Shown here one piece after another: positions 52,323-59,920 of a stretch of 64,000 nucleotides of DNA. Source of the DNA: Palsa-948 sp964481195 (GTDB lineage Bacteria; Bacteroidota; Bacteroidia; Palsa-948); assembly GCA_964481195.1 (NCBI GenBank), contig CAYZTB010000009.1:20471-84470 (forward strand), given 5' to 3'. The first letter of the stretch is position 1; each line of letters begins with the position of its first letter. The translations under genes and the position numbers were made by a program. The notes beneath the pieces are model-generated. The model saw only the letters and a program-made list of their open reading frames with translations. It was not told the DNA's origin and searched no databases.

Positions 52323-54986
52323 ATGGCGGAAGAAGAAATAATTGTGACCAATAAATTTAAAAAAGCTAGGAACGAATTCAGAAAATCTCGCTTAGAGAAA
52401 GACGAAGTAGAGGTTAATGAGGATTTCGAAATTGAAGAAGATGTTGATGGAGCAGAGGATAATACTGATCAGGAAAATGTTACAGGAGAAGAAGCCACTC
52501 CTAAAAGAAAAAAGAGAGTGCCTAAGGTAAAGGTCAGTCCCTTACAACCCGTCATAAATGTAGTAACAGATCCAAGACTTCAACGTATAGCAGGGCTTGC
52601 CCTTTTTCTTTCTTCATTTTATTTAGCGGTTGCATTTACTTCGTTTTTGTTTACTTGGAAAGCTGATCAAGACAAGGTGATGGGCTCTTGGGTTGAATTA
52701 TTTTTCCCTAGCGAAGAATTAAGTGCTACGGTCGGATCTATGGAAGTAGAGAACTGGCTTGGAAAAGTTGGCGCAATCGTCTCTCATTTATTTATTCATA
52801 AGGGCTTTGGGGTGGCTTCATACTTTTTTGTAGTATTTTCTTTTTTAGCAGGATTCAGAGTTCTTTTCAAAACATCACCTTTTGCATTACGTACTTTTTT
52901 TAAACGATCTGCTTTTGTAATGTTGTGGAGTTCTTTAGCGTTAGGCTATTTTTTTCATAACGATTATTTTTATTTGGGCGGAACATTTGGATATCAAACA
53001 AGCCTTTGGTTAAACCAGTCTGTTGGATTTATTGGAACCGGGTTCTTAATGGTGTTTTCAATTTTTGGATTTATGGCTCTCTCTTACAACTATGCTTTTG
53101 ATTGGTTAAGAAGCAAAGAGTCGGAAGCGGCAATGGAATCGCTTGACACCATGGAGAAAAACGAAACCATCCCAGCTAATGTTTCTGTAGAAGTGTTATC
53201 CGTTCAGCATATTGATGATAAAGAAGTTGAGCAAGTTGTTGATCTTCCTTTAGAAGTATCTATACATGAGGCGGAGGTTCCAGCAGAGGAACTGCCTGTA
53301 AGTTTTGAAATGGTTCCTGAAGTTCAAGAGGAAAAAGAAGAAGAAAAAGAGGAGGACGATGAAAATGTGTTGTTTACTGTTTCTCAAAAAGAAAAAGAAG
53401 CAATTAAAACAGAAGAGTCTGAAGATGATTTGACCACTTTTGGAGATTTTGATCCAACCTTAGAGCTGTCGGATTATCAAAAACCTTCTGTTGATTTATT
53501 AAAAGATTATGGTGTTAGTGAGTCAAGCGTTAATCAAGAAGAACTTGTTACCAATAAAGATCGAATTGTTAGTACGCTAAAAAATTTCGGAATAGAAATT
53601 TCTAAGATTAAAGCGACTATTGGACCTACCGTTACGCTTTATGAAATCATTCCTGCCGAAGGAGTTCGAATTTCTAAAATTAAAAACCTGGAAGATGATA
53701 TTGCGCTTTCTCTAGCAGCTTTAGGAATACGTATCATAGCGCCAATGCCTGGGAAAGGAACTATCGGAATTGAGGTTCCTAATCAGAATCCTGAATTAGT
53801 TTCGATGCGATCCATTGTGGCGTCAGAAAAATTTCAGAGTACAACTTTTGAATTGCCTTTTGGACTAGGTAAAACTATTTCGAACGAAACATTTATAGCA
53901 GACTTAACCAAAATGCCTCACTTGCTTATTGCCGGTACGACTGGACAGGGTAAGTCGGTAGGGTTAAACGTAATTCTTACTTCTTTACTTTATAAGAAAC
54001 ATCCTGCGCAAGTAAAATTTGTGTTGATAGATCCAAAGCGAGTGGAGCTTACGCTTTTCAATAAAATTGAAAGACACTTCTTGGCTAAGCTGCCCAATAC
54101 AGATGACGCAATCATTACGGATACTACCAAAGTGATTCATACATTAAAATCGCTTTGTATGGAAATGGATGATCGCCTTACTTTGTTTAATACTGCCATG
54201 GTGCGTAATATTAAGGAGTACAATGCAAAGTTTATTGATAGAAAATTAAATCCAAAGAAAGGGCACAAATTTTTACCGTACATCGTAGTAGTGGTAGATG
54301 AGTTTGGAGATCTTATTGCACAGGCAGGAAAAGAAATAGAAACTCCACTTACCAGATTAGCTGCAGTGGCCCGTGCAACGGGAATACATTTAATTATTGC
54401 AACGCAGCGTCCATCAGTAAACGTTGTAACAGGATTGATTAAGGCAAATTTCCCTGCCCGTATTGCTTTCCGAGTTCAATCAAAAATTGATTCACGAACC
54501 ATTTTAGATATAGGCGGTGCGGATCAACTGATTGGAAAAGGAGATATGTTATTCTCGCTTGGTAGTGAGTTAATCCGACTTCAATGTCCGTTTGTAGATA
54601 CTCCTGAAGTTGATAGGGTTACTGAATTTATTGGTAACCAGCGTGCATACCCCGAAGCATATCAATTACCGGAATATGTAGATGAGTCGGCAGATACTGT
54701 AGACGATGTAAATGCTGCTGATCGAGATAGCATGTTTGAAGAAGCAGCTCGTATTGTTGTTACTCACCAACAAGGATCTGCTTCATTGCTACAGCGTAAA
54801 CTAAAGCTGGGCTATAACCGTGCTGGGCGTATTGTAGATCAATTAGAGGCTGCGGGCATTATTGGCCCTTTTAAAGGAAGTAAGGCACGAGAGGTTCTTA
54901 TAAAAGATCCTGTATCTTTGGAACAATTATTGTCTAAAGCCTTAAGAAGCGTTGATGGAATGGGTGATGGTGAGCCATTAGCCTAA
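52323..54986 (+). CDS. ftsK: DNA translocase FtsK/SpoIIIE
   Basis: 887 residues. The N-terminus is acidic; four hydrophobic segments lie between about 85 and 260 (FtsK membrane domain), followed by an acidic, Glu-rich linker. The motor has the alpha domain, Walker A AGTTGQGKS near residue 538, LIDPKRVELTLFNKI, Walker B VVVVDEFGDLI near 659, and IIATQRPSVNVVTGLIKANF. The winged-helix gamma domain (GSASLLQRKLKLGYNRAGRI) at the C-terminus reads KOPS-like sites. Pumps DNA at the division septum for dimer resolution. The LolA-like gene follows 23 bases later, probably co-transcribed. Confidence 0.96.
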   Translation: MAEEEIIVTNKFKKARNEFRKSRLEKDEVEVNEDFEIEEDVDGAEDNTDQENVTGEEATPKRKKRVPKVKVSPLQPVINVVTDPRLQRIAGLALFLSSFYLAVAFTSFLFTWKADQDKVMGSWVELFFPSEELSATVGSMEVENWLGKVGAIVSHLFIHKGFGVASYFFVVFSFLAGFRVLFKTSPFALRTFFKRSAFVMLWSSLALGYFFHNDYFYLGGTFGYQTSLWLNQSVGFIGTGFLMVFSIFGFMALSYNYAFDWLRSKESEAAMESLDTMEKNETIPANVSVEVLSVQHIDDKEVEQVVDLPLEVSIHEAEVPAEELPVSFEMVPEVQEEKEEEKEEDDENVLFTVSQKEKEAIKTEESEDDLTTFGDFDPTLELSDYQKPSVDLLKDYGVSESSVNQEELVTNKDRIVSTLKNFGIEISKIKATIGPTVTLYEIIPAEGVRISKIKNLEDDIALSLAALGIRIIAPMPGKGTIGIEVPNQNPELVSMRSIVASEKFQSTTFELPFGLGKTISNETFIADLTKMPHLLIAGTTGQGKSVGLNVILTSLLYKKHPAQVKFVLIDPKRVELTLFNKIERHFLAKLPNTDDAIITDTTKVIHTLKSLCMEMDDRLTLFNTAMVRNIKEYNAKFIDRKLNPKKGHKFLPYIVVVVDEFGDLIAQAGKEIETPLTRLAAVARATGIHLIIATQRPSVNVVTGLIKANFPARIAFRVQSKIDSRTILDIGGADQLIGKGDMLFSLGSELIRLQCPFVDTPEVDRVTEFIGNQRAYPEAYQLPEYVDESADTVDDVNAADRDSMFEEAARIVVTHQQGSASLLQRKLKLGYNRAGRIVDQLEAAGIIGPFKGSKAREVLIKDPVSLEQLLSKALRSVDGMGDGEPLA

Positions 54987-55009
54987 AAAACGCTAATAAA
55001 ATCAACATT

Positions 55010-55699
55010 ATGACTAAAAATACAGCAATTACAGCAGGACTTCTATTATTGATTTTTACATCAGTTTTTGCTCAGCAAGCCAAAGAAGTTGTAGATCAGA
55101 AGGCAAAAGCTATTTTGGATGAAGTGGCAGCTAAGACTAAAGCGTATACTTCCATTAAAACTGAGTTTGAATCTTCAGCCATTAAAAAGGTGTCAAATAC
55201 AGAAACTAAAGTCTCTGATACTCAAACAGGCACTCTTCAGCTGAAAGGAGAAAAGTATAAGTTAGAAATTAAGGGTCAGGTTATTATTTGTGATGGAAAA
55301 ACTCAGTGGACGTATATTAAAGAATCCAACGAAGTGCAAGTAAATAATGCTCCAGACCCAGACGCAACAGATACGCCCAGCCCTATCAATATTTTTACAC
55401 TATATGAAAAGGGGTACAAGTATAAATTTGAAAAAGAAGATGTGTCCAACGGAGTAAAGGTGAATGTGGTGTCATTGTTTCCTTTAGCGCCCGACAAAAA
55501 ATCATTTCATACTATAAAACTTTCAATAGATAAAGTAAAAAAGCAAATTGTTTCGGTGGAAATCATTAATAAGAATGGTACTTCAAATATTATTTTAGTG
55601 AAAAAGTTTGTGTCCGATTCTGAGATGCCGGATGCGATGTTTACCTTTGATAAGGCCGAATATAAAGGCGTAGAGGTAGTGGACTTAAGAGATAATTAG
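55010..55699 (+). CDS. LolA-like outer-membrane lipoprotein carrier
   Basis: 229 residues with a signal peptide (1-22, ending SVFAQ). The mature protein has the LolA/LolB beta-sheet-and-helix pattern: KAKAILDEVAAKTKAYTSIK, TQTGTLQLKGEKYKLEIKG, VIICDGKTQWTYIKESNEV and VNVVSLFPL. The family ferries lipoproteins across the periplasm to the outer membrane. It sits immediately after ftsK, a frequent arrangement in the phylum. A strong bidirectional terminator follows. Confidence 0.88.
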   Translation: MTKNTAITAGLLLLIFTSVFAQQAKEVVDQKAKAILDEVAAKTKAYTSIKTEFESSAIKKVSNTETKVSDTQTGTLQLKGEKYKLEIKGQVIICDGKTQWTYIKESNEVQVNNAPDPDATDTPSPINIFTLYEKGYKYKFEKEDVSNGVKVNVVSLFPLAPDKKSFHTIKLSIDKVKKQIVSVEIINKNGTSNIILVKKFVSDSEMPDAMFTFDKAEYKGVEVVDLRDN

Positions 55700-55725
55700 A
55701 TTTTAGTTTAGGCTCTAAAGGGAAT

Positions 55726-55762
55726 AAAAAAACCTCCAAATATAATATTTGGAGGTTTTTTT
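55726..55762. terminator. Bidirectional intrinsic terminator
   Basis: AACCTCCAAATA / TATTTGGAGGTT with a loop of about 3 bases, flanked by A and T runs on either side, between the LolA-like gene (plus) and the DUF2795 gene (minus). Confidence 0.85.
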
Positions 55763-55787
55763 ATTGAAGTATGGTAAAGCCTTAATC

Positions 55788-56009
55788 TTAATATTCATCT
55801 TCGTTAAAAAAGAAATCTTCTTTGGTAGGGTAATCAGGCCAAATATCATCAATGGATTCAAACACCTCTTCATCGTCTTCAATTTCTTGAAGATTCTCAA
55901 TTACTTCCATCGGAGCTCCAGTACGCAATCCAAAGTCAACAAGTTCGTCTTTGGTAGCAGGCCAAGGGGCGTCCTCCAGGTAAGATGCTAATTCAAGTGT
56001 CCAGTACAT
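55788..56009 (-). CDS. DUF2795 family protein
   Basis: 73 residues, acidic. MYWTLELASYLEDAPWPATK, then DELVDFGLRTGAPMEVIENL and a DDIWPDYPTKEDFFFNEDEY end is a sharply conserved Bacteroidota small-protein sequence assigned to DUF2795. The function is unknown, though such proteins are widely conserved and highly expressed in some members. The terminator at 55726-55762 lies directly downstream. Confidence 0.88.
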   Translation of the reverse strand: MYWTLELASYLEDAPWPATKDELVDFGLRTGAPMEVIENLQEIEDDEEVFESIDDIWPDYPTKEDFFFNEDEY

Positions 56010-56139
56010 TTTTAAAGATTTTATTTATGAAACAAATGTCTAATTTATTTTTGATTTTTATCAAATCGTGCGCGAAGATAAAAATTTCCAATACTAAAGC
56101 AAGAAATACTAAAGAAATTTTATGGAGTTTTTATCCCCC

Positions 56140-56688
56140 TTAAAAGGATGGTTTCCAAGGGATTTCCTCTGCTTGTAAGTCTTGTGATAGCTTGCGGGAA
56201 AGGACAAAAAGGTAATCTGAAAGGCGGTTGAGGTATTTGATAATAAGGTCTTCTACTTTTTCGGACTGGGCAAGATTTACAGCACATCGTTCGGCTCTGC
56301 GGCAAATACAACGTGCAATGTGACAATAAGAAACAGTGGTATAGCCACCGGGCAAAACAAAGGATTTCATCTCCGGCAATACTTCATTCATTTTATCAAT
56401 TGCTTTTTCAAGTACAACAACATCTTCTTCCTTTATATCTGGAATTTTAATTCCTGACTTGGATGGATCAGATGCAAGGTGAGAGCCAATGGTAAACAAC
56501 CTATCCTGAATGTGAATCAATAAATCTTTTGATTGTGCATCAATTTTCTGATCGCGAATTAAACCTATCCAGGAATTCAGCTCATCCACTGTACCATAGG
56601 ACTCAATACGTATATGTGATTTTGGAACACGCGTTCCACCTAAAAGGGAAGTTTCGCCTTTATCGCCTTTTTTAGTGTATATCTTCAT
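56140..56688 (-). CDS. Cob(I)yrinic acid a,c-diamide / cob(I)alamin adenosyltransferase (PduO type)
   Basis: 182 residues. Transfers the adenosyl group from ATP to cob(I)alamin to make coenzyme B12. N-terminal TKKGDKGETSLLGGTRVPK (ATP-binding) and ESYGTVDELNSWIGLIRDQ, then VLPGGYTTVSYCHIARCICRRAERCA, with the RCxCRRAER motif, identify the PduO family. Its ATG overlaps the stop of the ABC transporter gene by one base (TAATG), suggesting translational coupling, even though the functional link is not obvious. Confidence 0.94.
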   Translation of the reverse strand: MKIYTKKGDKGETSLLGGTRVPKSHIRIESYGTVDELNSWIGLIRDQKIDAQSKDLLIHIQDRLFTIGSHLASDPSKSGIKIPDIKEEDVVVLEKAIDKMNEVLPEMKSFVLPGGYTTVSYCHIARCICRRAERCAVNLAQSEKVEDLIIKYLNRLSDYLFVLSRKLSQDLQAEEIPWKPSF

Positions 56689-57410
56689 TAAGCAGATTGA
56701 GTTGCTTTGGAAACTATGAGAATATTTTCATTTCTTGTATCAGATTCTATTAGCCCATCTTTTAGACGAATGATACGATGCGCATGCTGAGCAATATCTT
56801 CTTCGTGAGTAACTAGAATGATGGTGTTTCCTTGCTTGTGAATTTCCTCGAACAAGCCCATAATTTCCTCGGATGTTTTAGAATCTAGATTTCCGGTTGG
56901 CTCATCTGCCAAAATGATAGAAGGCGTATTTACAAGTGCCCTTGCTACAGCAACACGTTGTTTTTGTCCTCCCGATAGTTCGTTGGGTTTATGCTTTACT
57001 CGGTCACCAAGGCCAACATGTTCCAACGCTTGCATAGCTTTTTCAATTCTATCTTTTTTATTTATGCCAGCATAAACTAAAGGAACAGTAACATTTTCTA
57101 AAGCAGAAAGTCTAGGCATAAGATTAAATGTTTGGAACACAAAGCCAATTTCTTTATTTCTTATTTCTGCTAGCTGATCATCGCTCATGCGAGCAACAGA
57201 ATGTCCGTTCAAAATATATTCTCCTTTAGATGGCGTATCTAAACACCCTAGCGTATTCATCAAGGTAGATTTACCCGAACCGGAAGGACCCATTAAGGCC
57301 ACATATTCATTTTTGAAAATCTCCATCGTAACCGAGCGCAGGGCATGAATTGTTTGTGTGCCTACTTGATAGGAACGACCAACGTCCTTTAGCTGAATGA
57401 TGGATTTCAT
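56688..57410 (-). CDS. ABC transporter ATP-binding protein (LolD/MacB type)
   Basis: 240 residues from the ATG at 57410; a TTG three codons upstream is also in frame. Walker A LMGPSGSGKSTLMNTLGCLD, Q-loop FVFQTFNLMPRLSALENV, ABC signature LSGGQKQRVAVARAL, Walker B IILADEPTGNLD and the H-loop ILVTHEEDIA are all present. The closest group is the LolD/MacB/FtsE-type exporters acting on lipoproteins, macrolides or signalling peptides. No permease gene is next to it, so the partner must lie elsewhere. Confidence 0.92.
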   Translation of the reverse strand: MKSIIQLKDVGRSYQVGTQTIHALRSVTMEIFKNEYVALMGPSGSGKSTLMNTLGCLDTPSKGEYILNGHSVARMSDDQLAEIRNKEIGFVFQTFNLMPRLSALENVTVPLVYAGINKKDRIEKAMQALEHVGLGDRVKHKPNELSGGQKQRVAVARALVNTPSIILADEPTGNLDSKTSEEIMGLFEEIHKQGNTIILVTHEEDIAQHAHRIIRLKDGLIESDTRNENILIVSKATQSA

Positions 57411-57535
57411 GTACGACAAAGGTATTTATTTCTTGCAGAGATAGATAGGCTCTAGTAAGGTGCTATTGTTAATTTTTCACAAAAAATAATTTGCCACAGA
57501 TATAGCAGATTTGCACAGAATAATTCAGAAAAATA

Positions 57536-58315
57536 TTAATAACGAATCACAAAATGTTCTTTTGCTCTTTCTTTTCTGAAAAATACAAGGCCCAGAAAAA
57601 AAAGATCTATCGTAATGGTGACTGCCGGATTCTTTTTTATCTCTTCCCAAGCATCCGCCATTTCATCGGACCAGTTTATGTCGTCAAAAATGAGGATTGT
57701 ATTTTCATTTGCATGTGCTAGGAATTGTTTAAAGTAATTTAGAGTAGGAGTTTTTTTGTGATTTCCATCTATAAATACAAGTAGGCAATTTGTAGTAGGA
57801 AGTAGATTAAGAACAGCAGGTAGTGTGTTGTCGAAATTACCAACTATAGTATTTATGTTTTTTAATCCAAGAGCTTCAAAGTTCATTTTTGCTTCAGCAG
57901 AAGTATTAGGGCAACCTTCTAGAGTAATTACGTTGGCATGTGGATTTGCAGACGCAAGATAAGCGGTACTTATCCCTAAGGATGTTCCCAGTTCAATAAT
58001 CCTGTCTGGCTTAAAGCGATTTGTTATTCTAAAAAGCAACTGTCCGTATTTGGAATTTTTAGCAGCACGTTCAGCAATTTCGTAAATAAAACGTTTTCCA
58101 GATTTACCCGCTCCTAGGTCTGTTACATCAATTTCTTTTTTGGAAATAAGAAGTTTTCTTCTAAGTAGTTCAATTTTATCGAAAGCATAATAGCTCCCTT
58201 TTTTATTTATCACTTCATAATAAAGCTCATAAACAAATGGGGAATGAATGCCATGAGCAGTTTTTGCCGAAAATAGATACTTGAAATACTTAAAAATGAA
58301 TTTGAACTTTTTCAC
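57536..58315 (-). CDS. Class I SAM-dependent methyltransferase
   Basis: 259 residues from a GTG at 58315. The SAM-binding strand RIIELGTSLGISTAYLASAN lies near residue 117, preceded by TDLGAGKSGKRF near 81. CLLVFIDGNHKKTPTLNYF carries the IDG element near 183 and ILIFDDINWSDEMADAWEE the downstream DD pair, as in the CmcI/O-methyltransferase 24-like group. The substrate is unknown. Opposite strand to the isoaspartyl peptidase gene, 219 bases apart. Confidence 0.83.
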   Translation of the reverse strand: MKKFKFIFKYFKYLFSAKTAHGIHSPFVYELYYEVINKKGSYYAFDKIELLRRKLLISKKEIDVTDLGAGKSGKRFIYEIAERAAKNSKYGQLLFRITNRFKPDRIIELGTSLGISTAYLASANPHANVITLEGCPNTSAEAKMNFEALGLKNINTIVGNFDNTLPAVLNLLPTTNCLLVFIDGNHKKTPTLNYFKQFLAHANENTILIFDDINWSDEMADAWEEIKKNPAVTITIDLFFLGLVFFRKERAKEHFVIRY

Positions 58316-58498
58316 AAAGCAAAGGTAATAAATCGTGACCTAAATATTGCCTGCGTTTTCTTTGTCCGACCTAAAGGGTTCCTTCGGAGTGATTCTTTGT
58401 GGTTAAAGGCTGTTTTTGCAAGGACGTATAAAAGCGGAAACCACAAAGTGCGCAAAGATACAGTCCGCAAAGGTCGCAAAGAAAACCAAACCTTAGAA

Positions 58499-58529
58499 TT
58501 GACACACTTACCTAAAATTTATACATTTG
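58499..58529 (+). promoter_or_regulatory. Promoter of the isoaspartyl peptidase gene
   Basis: TTG at 58499-58501, a 20-base spacer, then TACATTTG at 58522-58529. The -7 box ends 5 bases before the ATG at 58535, pointing to a leaderless or nearly leaderless message. Upstream (about 58430-58482) are repeats of the type CACAAAGTGCGCAAAG. Confidence 0.65.
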
Positions 58530-58534
58530 GTACA

Positions 58535-59575
58535 ATGAAAAAATCAATAATTACTCTATTTGCTGGCGCGCTTATTAGTGCTGCTTCAGCCCAAACAAAA
58601 CCCATGGAAAATTTCGCACTTGTCATACACGGTGGAGCAGGCACTATTCTTAAAGAGAATATGACGCCAGAGTTAGAAAAGCAATATCAAGATAAATTAA
58701 CCGAAGCCTTAAATGCCGGTTATGATATTTTGGCAAAAGGCGGCACTTCCTTAGATGCTGTTGAGGCGGCAATAAATATTATGGAAGATTCGCCTTTATT
58801 TAATGCGGGCAAAGGAGCAGTTTTTGCAAACGATGGAACTAATTCCATGGATGCAAGTATTATGGAAGGGAAAGAGCTTAAGGCAGGAGCAGTAGCAGGT
58901 GTTCATACTATTCGAAATCCTATAGATGGTGCCAGAGCTGTAATGGAAAAATCACAACATGTTATGCTATCTGGCGATGGAGCTGATAAGTTCGCTAAGG
59001 AGCAAGGTTTAAAAATTGAAGACCCCAAATATTTTCTAGAAGAAAAGCGTTGGAAACAATTTCAAAAAGTAAAAGCGGATGATGAGTTGAAGTTGGATCA
59101 CTCCTCAGATACTTCTGGTTCTATTTTAGACATTGAGTTTGGAGAAGGAAAGAAATTCGGAACGGTGGGTTGCGTTGCACTAGATAAGTACGGCAATTTA
59201 GCAGCCGGAACATCTACAGGTGGCATGACCAACAAAAAATGGGGTAGGATAGGAGATTCTCCCGTAATTGGTGCAGGTACTTATGCCAATAATAAAACTT
59301 GTGGTGTTTCTTGCACCGGTCATGGGGAATATTTTATTCGCAATGTGGTTGCTTACGATGTATCTGCGCTGATGGAATACAAAGGACTAAGTGTTGAACA
59401 GGCAGCCACCGAAGTAGTGATGAAAAAGCTCAAACCAATTAATGCAGAAGGAGGACTTATTGCCATGGACGCCAAAGGAAATATTGCCATGCCTTTTAAT
59501 ACTTCAGGTATGTATCGTGCCTACAGGAAGAAGGATGGAAAGCCCTGGATAGGGATTTATGGGAGCGATAAATAA
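58535..59575 (+). CDS. Isoaspartyl peptidase/L-asparaginase (Ntn hydrolase), exported
   Basis: 346 residues from the ATG at 58535, which gives a signal peptide MKKSIITLFAGALISAASA; the frame continues far upstream but through non-coding repeats, and a promoter lies just before this ATG. The self-processing site is FGTVGCVALD, with Thr as the new N-terminal nucleophile of the beta subunit (about residue 210), and LAAGTSTGGMTNKKWGRIGD follows. N-terminal ALVIHGGAGT and VEAAINIMEDSPLFNAGKGA are also family marks. Cleaves isoaspartyl dipeptides and asparagine in the periplasm. Confidence 0.93.
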   Translation: MKKSIITLFAGALISAASAQTKPMENFALVIHGGAGTILKENMTPELEKQYQDKLTEALNAGYDILAKGGTSLDAVEAAINIMEDSPLFNAGKGAVFANDGTNSMDASIMEGKELKAGAVAGVHTIRNPIDGARAVMEKSQHVMLSGDGADKFAKEQGLKIEDPKYFLEEKRWKQFQKVKADDELKLDHSSDTSGSILDIEFGEGKKFGTVGCVALDKYGNLAAGTSTGGMTNKKWGRIGDSPVIGAGTYANNKTCGVSCTGHGEYFIRNVVAYDVSALMEYKGLSVEQAATEVVMKKLKPINAEGGLIAMDAKGNIAMPFNTSGMYRAYRKKDGKPWIGIYGSDK

Positions 59576-59577
59576 TA

Positions 59578-59636
59578 TGAGATCTGTGGGACTTGAATGC
59601 TGACGTTCCAGTCAGCATCCTGACCACAGCGTCAGG
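59578..59636. other. Partial copy of a tRNA-Val 3' end joined to a double hairpin
   Basis: Bases 59578-59597 repeat, with one mismatch, the 20 bases at 59679-59698 that form the 3' end of the tRNA-Val(GAC) gene on the minus strand. Next to it are two hairpins: ATGCTGAC/GTCAGCAT (59597-59604 with 59611-59618) and CCTGAC/GTCAGG (59619-59624 with 59631-59636), each with a 6-base loop. It may be a remnant of an element that used the tRNA 3' end, or a palindromic repeat. Confidence 0.55.
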
Positions 59637-59678
59637 GCCAACAAATAACTTTGAAGAAAACTGAGAGTAAAAACGATG

Positions 59679-59753
59679 TGGGATCTGTGGGACTTGAACC
59701 CACGACCCCTACCTTGTCGAGGTAGTGCTCTAAACCAACTGAGCTAAGATCCC
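59679..59753 (-). tRNA. tRNA-Val (anticodon GAC)
   Basis: A full cloverleaf on the minus strand: acceptor GGGATCT/AGATCCC, D arm GCTC/GAGC, anticodon stem CTACC/GGTAG, variable GGGTC, T arm GTGGG/CCCAC with TTCAAGT, and discriminator A. The 7-base anticodon loop is TCGACAA, giving anticodon GAC (Val, GTY codons). Position 33 would be C, not the near-universal T. No encoded CCA. The gene is in tandem with tRNA-Val(TAC), which supports the identity. Confidence 0.88.
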
Positions 59754-59760
59754 TAGATGC

Positions 59761-59791
59761 AAAAAAGACAGCCTTACGACTGTCTTTTTTT
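59761..59791 (-). terminator. Terminator-like hairpin between two tRNA genes
   Basis: AAAAAAGACAG / CTGTCTTTTTT (59761-59771 with 59780-59790), loop 8 bases. On the minus strand it follows tRNA-Val(TAC) and precedes tRNA-Val(GAC), so the two may be separate transcripts or the hairpin may be partly read through. Confidence 0.65.
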
Positions 59792-59798
59792 ATAGTTG

Positions 59799-59873
59799 TG
59801 GGAGCCGAGGGGCTCGAACCCCCGACCCTCTCGGTGTAAGCGAGATGCTCTGAACCAACTGAGCTAGGCTCCC
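59799..59873 (-). tRNA. tRNA-Val (anticodon TAC)
   Basis: Minus-strand cloverleaf: acceptor GGGAGCC/GGCTCCC, D arm GCTC/GAGC, anticodon stem TCTCG/CGAGA with loop CTTACAC (T33, anticodon TAC), T arm GGGGG/CCCTC with one G-T pair, TTCGAGC loop, discriminator A. No encoded CCA. Confidence 0.96.
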
Positions 59874-59920
59874 TAAAAGGAGTGCAAATATAAAAGATTT
59901 ATAATAGCAAATAAGCCTAA

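Noticed and set aside
58397..58534. 46-residue N-terminal extension of the isoaspartyl peptidase
   Set aside because: It is encoded by intergenic repeats, lies upstream of a good promoter and would bury the signal peptide.
59578..59753. Attachment-site pair bounding an integrated island
   Set aside because: The two tRNA-like repeats are only about 100 bases apart, with no integrase in the window.
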